From assembly GCA_946554445.1 (NCBI GenBank), contig CAMNSD010000005.1, positions 1 through 64,000 of the forward strand: a stretch of 64,000 bases of DNA. The letters are read 5' to 3'. Of the stretch, positions 47,048 through 56,502 are shown one piece after another (positions within the stretch are counted from its first letter, which is position 1; the number at the start of each line of letters is the position of its first letter). This DNA comes from an uncultured Lachnospiraceae bacterium (GTDB lineage Bacteria; Bacillota; Clostridia; Lachnospirales; Lachnospiraceae). Below the pieces are notes generated by a model that saw only the letters and a list, made by a program, of their open reading frames with translations, ran no database searches and was not told the DNA's origin. Made by a program: the position numbers and the translations under genes.

Positions 47048-47281
47048 ATGCCACATGTAAAAATTAAATGTTTTTCTGGCAGGACGCAGGAGCAAAAAAT
47101 AAGATGTGCACAAAAAATCGCAGAAGATATATCTGAAATACTGGTTTGTGATATTTCAAGTGTTTCTGTTGCGATTGAAGATGTTGAAAAGGAAGCCTGG
47201 AAAGAGGAAGTTTGGGATAAAGATATGGCGGCCGATAAAGATTTGTTATATAAGAAGCCGGGATACACATATGATTCATAA
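47048..47281 (+). CDS. Tautomerase-family protein (4-oxalocrotonate tautomerase-like)
   Basis: MPHVKIKCFSGRTQEQKIRCAQKIAEDISEILVCDISSVSVAIEDVEKEAW; Pro directly after the initiator Met. Confidence 0.75.
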   Translation: MPHVKIKCFSGRTQEQKIRCAQKIAEDISEILVCDISSVSVAIEDVEKEAWKEEVWDKDMAADKDLLYKKPGYTYDS

Positions 47282-47341
47282 TATCTCAATTTTCGAATGC
47301 TTATCAAATTTTATAAAAAAGAAAGGAAAAGGACTCTAATT

Positions 47342-49762
47342 ATGAATACAGCATTGTCATGGATTAAGGCTTATGTACCGGATTTAGAATGTACCGATCA
47401 AGAGTATATGGATGCGATGACACTCTCCGGTACAAAGGTGGAAGGTTATACAAGACTTGATAAAAATTTGGAGAAGATAGTAGTTGGACAGATTGAAAAG
47501 ATTGAAAAACATCCCGATGCGGATAAACTGATCGTCTGTCAGGTAAATATTGGTGAGGAAGTGATACAGATTGTTACCGGTGCCCCCAATGTGAAAGAGG
47601 GCGACAAGGTGCCAGTTGTCTTAGACGGCGGCAAAGTGGCGGGCGGCCATGATGGCGGTCCACTGCCGGAGGATGGGATTGTGATCAAAGCAGGAAAACT
47701 GCGCGGCGTGCCTTCCAATGGTATGATGTGTTCCATTGAAGAATTAGGTTCCAGCCGGGATATGTATCCGGAAGCGCCGGAGATGGGTATCTATATTTTT
47801 GAAGATGACGTACCGGTGGGAGCCGATGCGGTAGAACTATTGGGGCTCAGAGATACTGTATTTGAGTATGAAGTGACTTCAAACCGCGTAGACTGTTACA
47901 GTGTGATCGGTATTGCCAGAGAGGCGGCAGCTACGTTTAGAAAGCCTTTTGTCCTGCCCGAAGTAACGGTGAAAGGTAATAGCGAAAAGGTGGAAGACTA
48001 TATCAGCGTAGAAGTATTGGATCGGGAACTCTGTCCCAGATACTGTGCAAGGGTGTGTAAAAATATTAAGATTGGTCCCTCCCCGAAATGGATGCAGAGA
48101 CGCCTTGCAGCCAGCGGGATCCGTCCTATCAATAATCTGGTGGATATCACAAACTATGTGATGGAAGAATATGGTCAGCCCATGCATGCCTATGACTTAA
48201 ATACCATTGCCGGTCATAAGATTATTGTGCGCCGTGCCAAGGATGGGGATGTGTTCCAGACGCTGGACGGACAGGATAGGGCGTTGGATTCCGAGGTACT
48301 GATGATTTGTGACGCGGAGAAAGAAGTGGGTATTGCCGGTATCATGGGCGGTGAGAATTCCAAGATTACGGATGATGTAACTACGGTGTTATTCGAGGCG
48401 GCTACCTTCAATGGTGCCAATATCCGTAAATCCGCCAAACGTGTAGGCTTGCGGACGGACGCTTCCGGCAAATTTGAAAAAGGACTGGATCCCCATAATG
48501 CGGAGGCAGCCATCAACAGAGCCTGCCAGCTGATTGAAGAGTTCGGCTGCGGCGAAGTGGTGAGCGGCATGGTGGATGTGCGGGGCGAATTGAAAGAAGA
48601 AGTAGTCCTGTCTTTTGAGCCAGACAGCTACAACAAACTGCTTGGCACACAGGTGTCCAAAGAGGAGATGCTTGCAATCTTCAAGATGATTGAGGTAGAA
48701 TATATTGAGGCTTCCAATAGCCTGAAAGTGCCTACTTTCCGGCAGGATATTTTAAGACAGTGTGACATTGCGGAGGAGGTAGCGAGATTTTACGGTTATG
48801 ATAAGATTCCGACCACGCTGCCTACCGGTGAGGCGACAACGGGTAAACTTCCCTTCAAGTTACGGATTGAACAGAAGGCACGGGATATTGCTGAATACTG
48901 CGGGTTCTCTCAGGGCATGTGCTATTCTTTTGAGAGTCCTAAGGTCTTTGACAAATTGCTTCTCGATGCAGATGATCCGGCCAGGAAGGCAATCACCATT
49001 GCCAATCCGCTGGGAGAGGATTTCTCCATCATGCGGACTGTTTCTTTGAATGGAATGCTCACAAGCCTTGCCACCAATTATAACAGGCGCAATAAGGAAG
49101 TGCGGCTCTACGAGTTGGGGAATATCTATCTGCCCAAGGCTCTGCCGCTTACCGAACTGCCGGAGGAACGGATGCAGTTTACCCTAGGCATGTACGGTGA
49201 TTGTGATTTCTTTACCATGAAGGGTGTGCTGGAAGAGTTCTTCGACTGCATTGGCATGAGAAAGAAAGCAATCTATGATCCTAATGCAGGGAGAAATTAT
49301 CTGCATCCGGGCAGACAGGCGAATATTTTCTATGAAGGTACTTTAGTGGGCTATCTGGGCGAGGTACATCCGGAAGTCTGCGATAATTATGACATGAAGA
49401 CCAGGGCTTATGTGGCGGTACTCGATATGCCGGCCGTTCTTCCATTTGCCACCTTTGACCGTAAGTATGAGGGGATTGCCAAATATCCCGCGGTGCTTCG
49501 GGACATCAGCATGGTGGTGCCCAAGGAGATCATGGCAGGCAAGATTGAAGCCGTGATTGCCCAGAGAGGCGGTAAGATTCTGGAAGATTATCAGCTCTTT
49601 GATATCTATGAGGGCGACCAGATCAAAGAAGGGTATAAGTCGGTAGCTTATTCCATCACTTTCCGGGCGAAGGACAGGACGTTAGAAGAGGCGGATGTGA
49701 CCGCGGCTATGAAGAAGATATTAAATGGATTGGAAGGCATGGGAATCGAGTTGAGAAGCTGA
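47342..49762 (+). CDS. pheT: Phenylalanine--tRNA ligase beta subunit
   Basis: MNTALSWIKAYVPDLE, IVTGAPNVKEGDKVPVV, NRVDCYSVIGIAREAAA, GIRPINNLVDITNYVMEEYGQPMHAYDL. Confidence 0.96.
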   Translation: MNTALSWIKAYVPDLECTDQEYMDAMTLSGTKVEGYTRLDKNLEKIVVGQIEKIEKHPDADKLIVCQVNIGEEVIQIVTGAPNVKEGDKVPVVLDGGKVAGGHDGGPLPEDGIVIKAGKLRGVPSNGMMCSIEELGSSRDMYPEAPEMGIYIFEDDVPVGADAVELLGLRDTVFEYEVTSNRVDCYSVIGIAREAAATFRKPFVLPEVTVKGNSEKVEDYISVEVLDRELCPRYCARVCKNIKIGPSPKWMQRRLAASGIRPINNLVDITNYVMEEYGQPMHAYDLNTIAGHKIIVRRAKDGDVFQTLDGQDRALDSEVLMICDAEKEVGIAGIMGGENSKITDDVTTVLFEAATFNGANIRKSAKRVGLRTDASGKFEKGLDPHNAEAAINRACQLIEEFGCGEVVSGMVDVRGELKEEVVLSFEPDSYNKLLGTQVSKEEMLAIFKMIEVEYIEASNSLKVPTFRQDILRQCDIAEEVARFYGYDKIPTTLPTGEATTGKLPFKLRIEQKARDIAEYCGFSQGMCYSFESPKVFDKLLLDADDPARKAITIANPLGEDFSIMRTVSLNGMLTSLATNYNRRNKEVRLYELGNIYLPKALPLTELPEERMQFTLGMYGDCDFFTMKGVLEEFFDCIGMRKKAIYDPNAGRNYLHPGRQANIFYEGTLVGYLGEVHPEVCDNYDMKTRAYVAVLDMPAVLPFATFDRKYEGIAKYPAVLRDISMVVPKEIMAGKIEAVIAQRGGKILEDYQLFDIYEGDQIKEGYKSVAYSITFRAKDRTLEEADVTAAMKKILNGLEGMGIELRS

Positions 49763-49792
49763 TTTGACAGTTGAAATGGAGGTTGATTTGCT

Positions 49793-51214
49793 ATGGAACA
49801 GAAAAACACATGGGAAACTTACAATGCAAAGCAGTTGAAGGAAGTGGACAGCTTTGCCAGGGAGTATATGGATTTTTTGGATAACGGTAAGACGGAAAGA
49901 GAGTGTATCGACCAGATTGTCAATACCGTGGAGAGCGCAGGGTATCAGGAGTTAGAAGCACTTGTCAAGGCGGGTAAGCAGTTGAAGGCTGGAGACAAGG
50001 TCTATGAGGTATGGATGAATAAATCCATCGTTCTTTTCCAGATTGGTGAACAGAAATTGGAGGAGGGTATGAACATTCTTGGCGCCCACATTGATTCTCC
50101 CCGTCTGGATGTGAAACAGAATCCGCTGTATGAGGATGGCGGGTTCGCCTATCTGGATACCCATTATTACGGCGGTGTGAAGAAGTACCAGTGGGTGACG
50201 ATTCCTTTGGCAATCCATGGCGTGGTGGTGAAGAAGGACGGCGAGACTGTGGAAGTGAATGTGGGTGAGAATGAGGACGATCCGGTATTTTTTGTCTCAG
50301 ATCTGTTGATTCATCTGGCACAGGAACAGTTGGAAAAGAAAGCCAACAAAGTGATCGAGGGCGAGGCCCTGGATATCATTGTGGGTAACAAACCGCTCAC
50401 CGTCGACAAGAAAAAGAAAAAAGACGGCGAAGAGGAAAAGACAGAAAAAGATGCCGTGAAGAAGGGTATCCTGGATATCCTGCAGAAAAGCTATGGGATC
50501 GAGGAGGAAGATTTTATTTCGGCGGAACTGGAAGTGGTGCCTGCGGGTAAGGCCAGGGAGGCTGGATTTGACCGGAGCATGATTCTGTCTTATGGACAGG
50601 ATGATAGAGTATGCGCTTTTTCTTCTTTGAAGGCCATGCTGGAAGCAGGTAAGACGAAACGGACAGCCTGCTGTATTCTGGTAGATAAAGAGGAGATTGG
50701 AAGCGTTGGCGCTACTGGTATGCAGTCTAAGTTTTTTGAGAACGCGGTAGCGGAAGTGATGAATCTGATGGGAGAGTACAGCGAACTGAATCTGCGCAGA
50801 TGTCTGGCGCACTCCTGTATGCTTTCTTCGGATGTGAGCAGCGCCTTTGATCCGTCCTTTGCTTCCAGTTTTGACAAAAAGAATGTGGCGTATCTGGGCG
50901 GCGGCATGGTATTTAACAAGTTTACCGGTTCCCGCGGCAAGTCCGGTTCCAATGATGCCAATGCAGAGTATCTGGGACATATCCGGGCAATCTTTGAGAA
51001 AGAGAAAGTCAACTTCCAGACGGCAGAGTTGGGTAAAGTAGATTTGGGTGGCGGCGGAACTATTGCCTATATCTTGGCGCTTTACGGGATGAATGTCATT
51101 GACAGCGGGGTAGCGGTGTTGAACATGCATGCGCCCTGGGAAGCCACCAGCAAGGCGGATGTGTACGAGACCAAGCGCGGTTATGTGGCCTTCCTTCAGA
51201 ATGCGGAAATGTAA
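49793..51214 (+). CDS. M18-family aminopeptidase
   Basis: GAHIDSPRLDVKQNPLYEDGGFAYLDTHYYGGVKKYQWVTIPLAIHG, DKEEIGSVGATGMQSKF, MHAPWEATSKADVYE. Confidence 0.9.
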   Translation: MEQKNTWETYNAKQLKEVDSFAREYMDFLDNGKTERECIDQIVNTVESAGYQELEALVKAGKQLKAGDKVYEVWMNKSIVLFQIGEQKLEEGMNILGAHIDSPRLDVKQNPLYEDGGFAYLDTHYYGGVKKYQWVTIPLAIHGVVVKKDGETVEVNVGENEDDPVFFVSDLLIHLAQEQLEKKANKVIEGEALDIIVGNKPLTVDKKKKKDGEEEKTEKDAVKKGILDILQKSYGIEEEDFISAELEVVPAGKAREAGFDRSMILSYGQDDRVCAFSSLKAMLEAGKTKRTACCILVDKEEIGSVGATGMQSKFFENAVAEVMNLMGEYSELNLRRCLAHSCMLSSDVSSAFDPSFASSFDKKNVAYLGGGMVFNKFTGSRGKSGSNDANAEYLGHIRAIFEKEKVNFQTAELGKVDLGGGGTIAYILALYGMNVIDSGVAVLNMHAPWEATSKADVYETKRGYVAFLQNAEM

Positions 51215-51278
51215 GATTTGACCGAAACGGGAAGACAGAGATTGGCGCTTTATGGGATAGGGATATACAGAGGGAAAT

Positions 51279-52313
51279 ATGACTGCATTAAAGAAATCAG
51301 ATTTTTATTTTGCGCTGCCGGAGGAACTGATCGCCCAGGATCCGCTGGAGGATCGTTCGGCATCCAGACTTCTTGTGTTGGATAAGGAAACCGGCCAGAC
51401 AGAGCATCATGTATTTAAAGAGATTATCGATTATTTAAGGCCGGGCGATTGTCTGGTCTTAAATAACACCAAAGTATTGCCGGCCAGACTGATGGGTGTC
51501 AAAGAAGATACCGGAGCTGCCATCGAAGTGCTTCTTTTGAAAAGAAAGGAGAATGATGTCTGGGAGACGCTGGTCAAACCCGGCAAAAAGGCAAGGCCGG
51601 GCGCCAAACTCGTGTTTGGGGATGGAAGCCTGCGGGCTGAGGTGCTGGATGTTGTGGAGGAAGGTAACCGTTTGATTCACTTTGCCTATGAAGGTATTTT
51701 TGAAGAGATCCTGGACCGGCTGGGAGAGATGCCGTTACCTCCTTATATCACTCATAAATTGGAAGATAAGAATCGTTATCAGACCGTTTATGCCAAATAC
51801 GAAGGTTCTGCGGCGGCGCCTACGGCAGGACTGCATTTTACGGAAGAACTGCTGCGCAAGATTGCCGACAAAGGGGTGGAAACAGCCTATGTGACGCTTC
51901 ATGTGGGACTTGGCACTTTCCGTCCGGTGAAAGTGGACAATCTGTCGGAGCATCATATGCACTCCGAATACTATGAAGTGACCGCAGAGGCGGCGGACCA
52001 GATCAATCGTGCGAAGGCTGCCGGCGGCAGGATTATTTGCGTGGGTACTACCAGCTGTCGGACGGTGGAGAGTGCGGCGGATTGTAACGGTATGGTGCAG
52101 CCAGGATGCGGCAACACAGAGATTTTTATTTATCCAGGCTACCAGTTTAAGGTGTTGGACGGTCTGATTACCAATTTTCATCTGCCGGAGTCCACGCTTG
52201 TGATGTTGGTCAGTGCCATGGCGGGCCGGGAACAAGTGCTTGCAGCATATCAGGAAGCGATAGAGAAGAGGTATCGTTTTTTTAGTTTTGGGGATTGCAT
52301 GTTTGTTAAATAA
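51279..52313 (+). CDS. queA: S-adenosylmethionine:tRNA ribosyltransferase-isomerase
   Basis: [91 protein letters not shown]. Confidence 0.96.
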   Translation: MTALKKSDFYFALPEELIAQDPLEDRSASRLLVLDKETGQTEHHVFKEIIDYLRPGDCLVLNNTKVLPARLMGVKEDTGAAIEVLLLKRKENDVWETLVKPGKKARPGAKLVFGDGSLRAEVLDVVEEGNRLIHFAYEGIFEEILDRLGEMPLPPYITHKLEDKNRYQTVYAKYEGSAAAPTAGLHFTEELLRKIADKGVETAYVTLHVGLGTFRPVKVDNLSEHHMHSEYYEVTAEAADQINRAKAAGGRIICVGTTSCRTVESAADCNGMVQPGCGNTEIFIYPGYQFKVLDGLITNFHLPESTLVMLVSAMAGREQVLAAYQEAIEKRYRFFSFGDCMFVK

Positions 52314-52360
52314 AATGGAAAAAGCCGGGAATATAGAATGGTGAGGGGAACAGAAGAGAG

Positions 52361-54037
52361 ATGTTTGATATAAAGAAAGCAGTGTTGAGTTTGATTGTAA
52401 GTTTTTTGTTGGGTTTTATGCTGTTGATATTTGGGCCGGCAGAAATCTTCTTTGCCAATGTATCGGAATTTGAATTCCTGTATGGGGAATTTGCAGGATA
52501 TATGGCATTGATTTTCTTAGGAATCCTCATAGTGCTCACGATGGTGCTGGCATTGCTGCCGGAGAAAATTCACAGCATCGTGCTTTCGGTTCTCTTTGTT
52601 ATATCTGTGGCAGGCTACCTGCAGGTTATGTTTCTCAATAAGAATCTGGATTTGCTGGGGGTAAATCCTGATGGATATCATGTACCGTTTATGCAGGGAA
52701 TCCTTAATCTGTTGATCTGGCTCGTGCTATTGATGGGTGTGATCGTGCTGGCTGTATGGAAAAGGGAAATTTGGAAAAAGGTGGTTATGTATCTGTCCAT
52801 TCTCCTGATCGGTATGCAGGCGGTGGCGCTCGTCTCCCTTCTGATTACGGCGCCTGAGGAAGCCTATGAGCGGGCTAAGGAAGATGATCGCTTATGGGGG
52901 AAGGATCAGTATACTGTCTCAATGGACAAAAATATCATTGTGTTTGTACTTGACTATTTCAGCAGCCTTTATTTACAGCAGATGCTGGCAGTATATCCGG
53001 ACGGAGCGGACTGTCTGCATGACTTTACTTATTACAGCAATGCAGATTGTACCTATTATGGGACTTTTCCGTCCATGGTGCATATGTTGACGGGCTGTGA
53101 GGTAGACACCACGGTGTCAAATAATGAATGGCTTAAAAATAGCTGGAATAACGATTTGACAGTAGAGTTTTATCAGGAAATGCAGGCAAATAACTATAAG
53201 ATGAATGTATACACAGCAGATGTTCATGTGCTGTGTTCGGACAATGGATGTGGTATTCTGCGTGACCGAATTTCTAATATTACCGATGAACCCAGAGAAG
53301 TAGATGTAAATACCGGGTTGCTGCTTCGGACTTTAGGTAAGATGTCCAGTTATCGTATGGCGCCGGATCTGCTAAAGCCACAGTTTTATACGAATGTCAG
53401 TGAATACAGCCTGATTGTGCAGGAATTGGGAAATGGGATTGCCCATACCAACAGTGATTTTTATGCGAAATTGCAGGAAGACGGGCTGCAGGCGGATGAT
53501 TCAGCCAATTACTTTATTTTTCAGCATTTGATTGGAACACACGAGTTGAATACAGATATAAATGGCAATTATCAGGAGAAGACTTCTGTGGAGGAGACGG
53601 CGCGGGGTTGTATGACGATCATGGAAGCATATCTGAACGAATTAAAAAGGTTAGGCGTCTATGATGACGCTACGATTATTATTACGGCAGATCATGGCGG
53701 GGACTGGAAGGAAGACCTGCAGGTGATATATTTCATCAAGCAGCCCGGTGAGACGCATGAGGCCAGCCCGATGACCAATGCGCCGATTTCCCACTGTGAT
53801 ATGCTGCCTACGGTAGCACAGATGGCGGGAGTAGATCATGCCAAGTATGGAAAATCTATTTTTGAGTTCAGCCAGGACGAGCAGAGGGAGCGTACTATGT
53901 GGGTGAGGACGAAAGAGGAGGACTATCCCACAGATGCGTATTTTTGTTATACGTATACCGGCGATATTCTGGCATTGATTACACAGATTGACGCAGGTCC
54001 CACGGTCATTCGGGAAATGTATGAACCATTTTATTAA
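52361..54037 (+). CDS. Membrane-bound sulfatase/alkaline-phosphatase-superfamily protein
   Basis: About five N-terminal TM helices; KNIIVFVLDYFSSLYLQQML, YYGTFPSMVHMLTG, DATIIITADHGGDWKED. Confidence 0.78.
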   Translation: MFDIKKAVLSLIVSFLLGFMLLIFGPAEIFFANVSEFEFLYGEFAGYMALIFLGILIVLTMVLALLPEKIHSIVLSVLFVISVAGYLQVMFLNKNLDLLGVNPDGYHVPFMQGILNLLIWLVLLMGVIVLAVWKREIWKKVVMYLSILLIGMQAVALVSLLITAPEEAYERAKEDDRLWGKDQYTVSMDKNIIVFVLDYFSSLYLQQMLAVYPDGADCLHDFTYYSNADCTYYGTFPSMVHMLTGCEVDTTVSNNEWLKNSWNNDLTVEFYQEMQANNYKMNVYTADVHVLCSDNGCGILRDRISNITDEPREVDVNTGLLLRTLGKMSSYRMAPDLLKPQFYTNVSEYSLIVQELGNGIAHTNSDFYAKLQEDGLQADDSANYFIFQHLIGTHELNTDINGNYQEKTSVEETARGCMTIMEAYLNELKRLGVYDDATIIITADHGGDWKEDLQVIYFIKQPGETHEASPMTNAPISHCDMLPTVAQMAGVDHAKYGKSIFEFSQDEQRERTMWVRTKEEDYPTDAYFCYTYTGDILALITQIDAGPTVIREMYEPFY

Positions 54038-54081
54038 ATCCGGCGCAAAAGTTTAGAAACAGGGCAGAGAAAGGATTGTTC

Positions 54082-54768
54082 ATGGAGATTTATTATGTGG
54101 AGGATGATGTGGATATCGCATGGTCTACCAAGGCTTACTTGGAACAAAATGGATATCGGGTATCTCTGTTTCCTACGATAGGGGAGGCGCAGACAGCCCT
54201 AAAGGCAGGCTGTCCGGCCTTGGTGTTGGTAGACTGGAATATGCCGGATGGTCATGGAAGTACCCTGTGTCGGTGGATCCGTGTCAATAAAAAAGATCTG
54301 CCGGTGATCTTTCTTACTGTGCGCGGCGATTCCAGGGATATTGTGGACGGGTTTGCTTGTGGTGCGGACGACTATGTTGTGAAGCCTTTTGCACTGGAAG
54401 TCCTACTCTCTAGGATTCACGCCCTGCTCAGAAGAACGGGGGATATTTCCGAACGTTATCTGTCCTGTGATGAAATTGTGTTGGACAGGGAAGCTATGGA
54501 CGTCAGGTGTGGAAAGGAAGAAATTACTTTGAGTCCGGCGGAGTATCGTCTGCTTTTGTTACTCTTGGAGAATCAGGGAAAGACACTGCCGCGGGAGCGG
54601 ATTCTGGAAGTTTTGTGGGATGCAGGCGGCAACTTTGTCAATGACAATACGTTGACGGTGACGTTAAAACGTTTGCGGGAAAAACTGCATCAGCCTGCCT
54701 GTATCAAAACAGTCAGAAGCATCGGTTATCGGATGGAGGAGACCATATGCAGGAAAGAAAACAGTTGA
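54082..54768 (+). CDS. OmpR-family response regulator
   Basis: IYYVEDDVDIAWSTKAYLEQNGY, VLVDWNMPDGHG, PVIFLTVRGDSRDIVDGFACGADDYVVKPF; winged-helix C-terminus. Confidence 0.93.
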   Translation: MEIYYVEDDVDIAWSTKAYLEQNGYRVSLFPTIGEAQTALKAGCPALVLVDWNMPDGHGSTLCRWIRVNKKDLPVIFLTVRGDSRDIVDGFACGADDYVVKPFALEVLLSRIHALLRRTGDISERYLSCDEIVLDREAMDVRCGKEEITLSPAEYRLLLLLLENQGKTLPRERILEVLWDAGGNFVNDNTLTVTLKRLREKLHQPACIKTVRSIGYRMEETICRKENS

Positions 54769-55766
54769 GAATATTAATGGGATTTACCATGTCCGTCAGC
54801 CTGCTGGCGGCTTTTTTTACGGCATTGTTTATGGCGGTGTCTTTTCATCTGCTATCAGTGTTATCAGGGAAAATGGTCCTGTATATAGCGGCCGGATTCG
54901 GTGCGGCGGTAAGCCTGTTTGCAGGTACGGTTTTGTTCTTGAAAAAGTCAACGGACAGGCGAGTGAAGACACTGACGGATTATCTGGGAGAAATCAATAT
55001 GGGAAGAGCAGGAATTCTCATGCCGGAAGGAGAAGACGAACTGTCCAAACTGCAGGATGAAATCTATAAAACGGTCACCATGCTGTATCAGACCAGGGAT
55101 GAAGCGTTGCAGACGAAACAACGTTATGCGCAGAATCTGTCTAATATCGCCCATCAAATTAAGACTCCTATCACGGCCATTTCCCTGGCGTTACAGACGG
55201 GGCAGGATGATCAGGGACTATGTCGGGAACAGATTCGCAGACAGCTCTCCCGGCTGATGCATCTGGAGGAAGCGCTTTTGTTATTAGCCCGAATGGATGC
55301 GGGAACACTGATTTTCAAAAAGGAAAAGGTAGATGTGTATACCCTCTTGATGATGGCGGCAGACAATTTGCAGGAATTATTCAGGCAGGCACAGGTGGAC
55401 GTTTTGATACCGGAACTGGGAGAACTATCCATGAACATGGATTTTGACTGGACTATGGAAGCGGTGATGAATCTTCTGAAGAACTGTATGGAGCACACGC
55501 CGTCTGGCGGAAGAGTGTATTGTCAGTATGGGCAGAATCCGCTTTATACGGAGATTTGGATCTGGGATACCGGAGAAGGATTTGCGAAAGAAGATATCCC
55601 TTGTTTGTTTGAGCGGTTTTATCGTGGAAAAAATGCCTCGGAAGGCGGTATCGGCATCGGCCTTGCGCTGGCAAAGGAGATTATTGAACGTCAGAACGGT
55701 ACTCTTAGGGCGTTAAACAGAACAGAGGGTGGTGCATGTTTTGAAATCCGTATCTATTGTCACTGA
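54747..55766 (+). CDS. Sensor histidine kinase
   Basis: Two TM helices; NLSNIAHQIKTPITAISLALQ, LLKNCMEHTPSGG, GIGIGLALAKEIIERQNGTL. Confidence 0.93.
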   Translation: MQERKQLRILMGFTMSVSLLAAFFTALFMAVSFHLLSVLSGKMVLYIAAGFGAAVSLFAGTVLFLKKSTDRRVKTLTDYLGEINMGRAGILMPEGEDELSKLQDEIYKTVTMLYQTRDEALQTKQRYAQNLSNIAHQIKTPITAISLALQTGQDDQGLCREQIRRQLSRLMHLEEALLLLARMDAGTLIFKKEKVDVYTLLMMAADNLQELFRQAQVDVLIPELGELSMNMDFDWTMEAVMNLLKNCMEHTPSGGRVYCQYGQNPLYTEIWIWDTGEGFAKEDIPCLFERFYRGKNASEGGIGIGLALAKEIIERQNGTLRALNRTEGGACFEIRIYCH

Positions 55767-55819
55767 ATTGTCACTTTACATTGCTATACTCAAATCAGTA
55801 TAGAAAGGTTGGTGATAAA

Positions 55820-56497
55820 ATGGAAATCTTAAAATGTGAGGGAGTGAGCAGGATATATGGGAGCGGAGAAAACCGTGTGACGGCGCTTGATGGGATTAAC
55901 CTGTCCGTGGAAGCCGGAGAGTTTGTGGCCATCGTTGGGGCATCCGGCTCCGGAAAATCCACACTGTTACACATTCTTGGCAGTGTGGATCAGCCTTCTG
56001 CAGGAAAAGTCCTGATAGACGGCATGGATATCGCTTCTCTGAATCAAAAACAGGCGGCTGTTTTCCGGCGCAGAAAGGTGGGTATTATCTATCAGTTCTA
56101 CAATCTGATTCCGACACTGACGGTTGAAAAAAATATTCAGATGCCACTGCTCTTGGATAAGAAAGAGATAAACAGGGAGTACTTCGATCAGATTGTGACT
56201 GCTCTTGGTATTGCCGATAAACTGCAAGCGCTTCCCAGTCAGCTTTCAGGCGGACAGCAGCAGCGGGCGGCCATTGCCAGGGCTTTGATTTACCGACCGG
56301 CGATTCTGCTGGCGGATGAACCAACGGGCAATCTGGATCAGAAAAATTCCAAAGAAATCATGGATATGCTGCGGCTTTCTAACCGGAATCTGAAACAGAC
56401 CATTCTGTTGATCACGCATGATGAGAAAGCGGCTCTTATGGCTGACCGTATCATAACCATTGAAGATGGCCGCATCATCAGTGATAGTAGGAGGTGA
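55820..56497 (+). CDS. ABC transporter ATP-binding protein (BceA/MacB-like)
   Basis: VAIVGASGSGKSTLLHILGSVDQPSAG, LSGGQQQRAAIARALIYRPAILLADEPTGNLD. Confidence 0.94.
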   Translation: MEILKCEGVSRIYGSGENRVTALDGINLSVEAGEFVAIVGASGSGKSTLLHILGSVDQPSAGKVLIDGMDIASLNQKQAAVFRRRKVGIIYQFYNLIPTLTVEKNIQMPLLLDKKEINREYFDQIVTALGIADKLQALPSQLSGGQQQRAAIARALIYRPAILLADEPTGNLDQKNSKEIMDMLRLSNRNLKQTILLITHDEKAALMADRIITIEDGRIISDSRR

Positions 56498-56502
56498 GTG
56501 AT

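Noticed and set aside
50297-51130. 277-aa minus-strand ORF antisense to the M18 peptidase
   Set aside because: Shadow ORF; the plus-strand gene is clearly the real one.
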